Shown one piece after another: positions 32,587 through 32,850 of a stretch of DNA of 32,850 bases. The DNA lies in the NCBI GenBank assembly GCA_021827495.1, contig JAKAVN010000002.1, positions 1-32,850 on the forward strand, in the 5' to 3' direction. This stretch comes from Deltaproteobacteria bacterium (GTDB lineage Bacteria > Desulfobacterota > Binatia > Binatales > Binataceae). The notes beneath the pieces are model-generated. The model worked only from the letters and a program-made list of their open reading frames with translations, had not been told where the DNA came from and did no database searches. The position numbers and the translations under genes were made by a program. Position 1 is the first letter of the stretch. Each line of letters opens with the position of its first letter.

Positions 32587-32850
32587 TCCGACGCCCGCCG
32601 AGGACCGGGTGGCCGCCGCCGCGCCCGCGGCGGCCGGCGCGCTGGTCAGGACCGAGGGCCTGCGCAAGGAATTTCCCGCCGGCTCGCTTGACCTGCTTGG
32701 GCGCAAGCGGCTGGTGGTGCACGCGGTCGACGGCGTCGATCTCGCGATCATGCCGGGCGAGACCCTGGGACTGGTGGGCGAATCGGGGTCGGGCAAGTCG
32801 ACGCTGGGGCGGCTGGTGCTGAAGCTGCTCGAGCCGACGGCGGGGAGCGT
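32579..32850 (+). CDS. dppF: Dipeptide-type ABC transporter ATPase (DppF/OppF-like), cut by the right edge
   Basis: Only the first 90 codons are in the window. The sequence shows [20 protein letters not shown], a beta-strand pattern [11 protein letters not shown], and Walker A GESGSGKS (67-74) with [15 protein letters not shown], typical of OppF/DppF. The start is a GTG at 32579 that overlaps the dppD stop (32584-32586), so translation is coupled; an Ala-rich leader of about 20 residues precedes the domain. It is expected to pair with DppD as the heterodimeric motor of the transporter. The rest lies past the edge. Confidence 0.9.
   Translation, partial: MSNPTPAEDRVAAAAPAAAGALVRTEGLRKEFPAGSLDLLGRKRLVVHAVDGVDLAIMPGETLGLVGESGSGKSTLGRLVLKLLEPTAGS

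Overview
The window is a GC-rich (high GC at third codon positions), densely packed bacterial chromosome segment. Gene content is Gram-negative in character: lipoproteins with lipobox cysteines, an ExbB/ExbD motor, a periplasmic lytic transglycosylase and a LolB/DUF4292-like lipoprotein. The mix of short-chain dehydrogenases, APC permeases, a dipeptide-type ABC transporter and an amidase fits a soil or groundwater lineage of the Binatota, Desulfobacterota or Rokubacteria type. No rRNA or tRNA gene is present, so the taxonomy is inference only. There is no CRISPR array, insertion sequence, prophage or rRNA.

Layout. 1-2.0 kb (minus): a SirB1-type transglutaminase-like/TPR protein running off the left edge, and queG. 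2.2-3.5 kb (plus): an ErpA-type A-type carrier closed by a strong terminator, then a FabG-like reductase. 3.5-6.3 kb (minus): a VapBC toxin-antitoxin pair with a palindromic operator, and a large exported SLT transglycosylase. 6.4-13.1 kb (plus): a stand-alone LeuA/CimA-type regulatory domain, a DCC-family thiol protein, cysS, a CbbQ/NorQ-type AAA+ ATPase, a threonine aldolase whose 3' end holds a perfect 46-bp palindrome, an SDR and an APC permease. 13.2-16.1 kb (minus): a four-gene operon exbB-exbD-exbD-VWA in which the last protein has a TonB-like SxxxH transmembrane helix joined to a von Willebrand factor A domain. 16.1-16.6 kb: a structured divergent intergenic region. 16.6-19.9 kb (plus): an MFE-type SDR, a low-molecular-weight phosphatase, a CoA-binding protein, a Nudix hydrolase and a small helical protein, with a four-copy 11-bp tandem repeat between two of them. 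19.9-23.3 kb (minus): an FMN-binding PNPOx-like protein, a class V aminotransferase and a second APC permease. 23.5 kb to the right edge (plus): a TPR protein, a LolB/DUF4292-like lipoprotein, then a dipeptide/oligopeptide ABC transporter (binding protein, two permeases, two ATPases) with an amidase gene inside it; the last ATPase runs off the right edge.

How the genes work together. The right-hand operon looks like uptake of a peptide- or amide-like compound by an envelope lipoprotein-anchored ABC system, followed by hydrolysis by the amidase. The ExbBD-VWA operon looks like a proton-motive-force motor that drives a metal-binding VWA domain in the periplasm instead of TonB or TolA; it is the best candidate here for a poorly described system. 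Most remaining genes are housekeeping or general metabolism: tRNA modification and charging, Fe-S assembly, redox SDRs and amino-acid transport.
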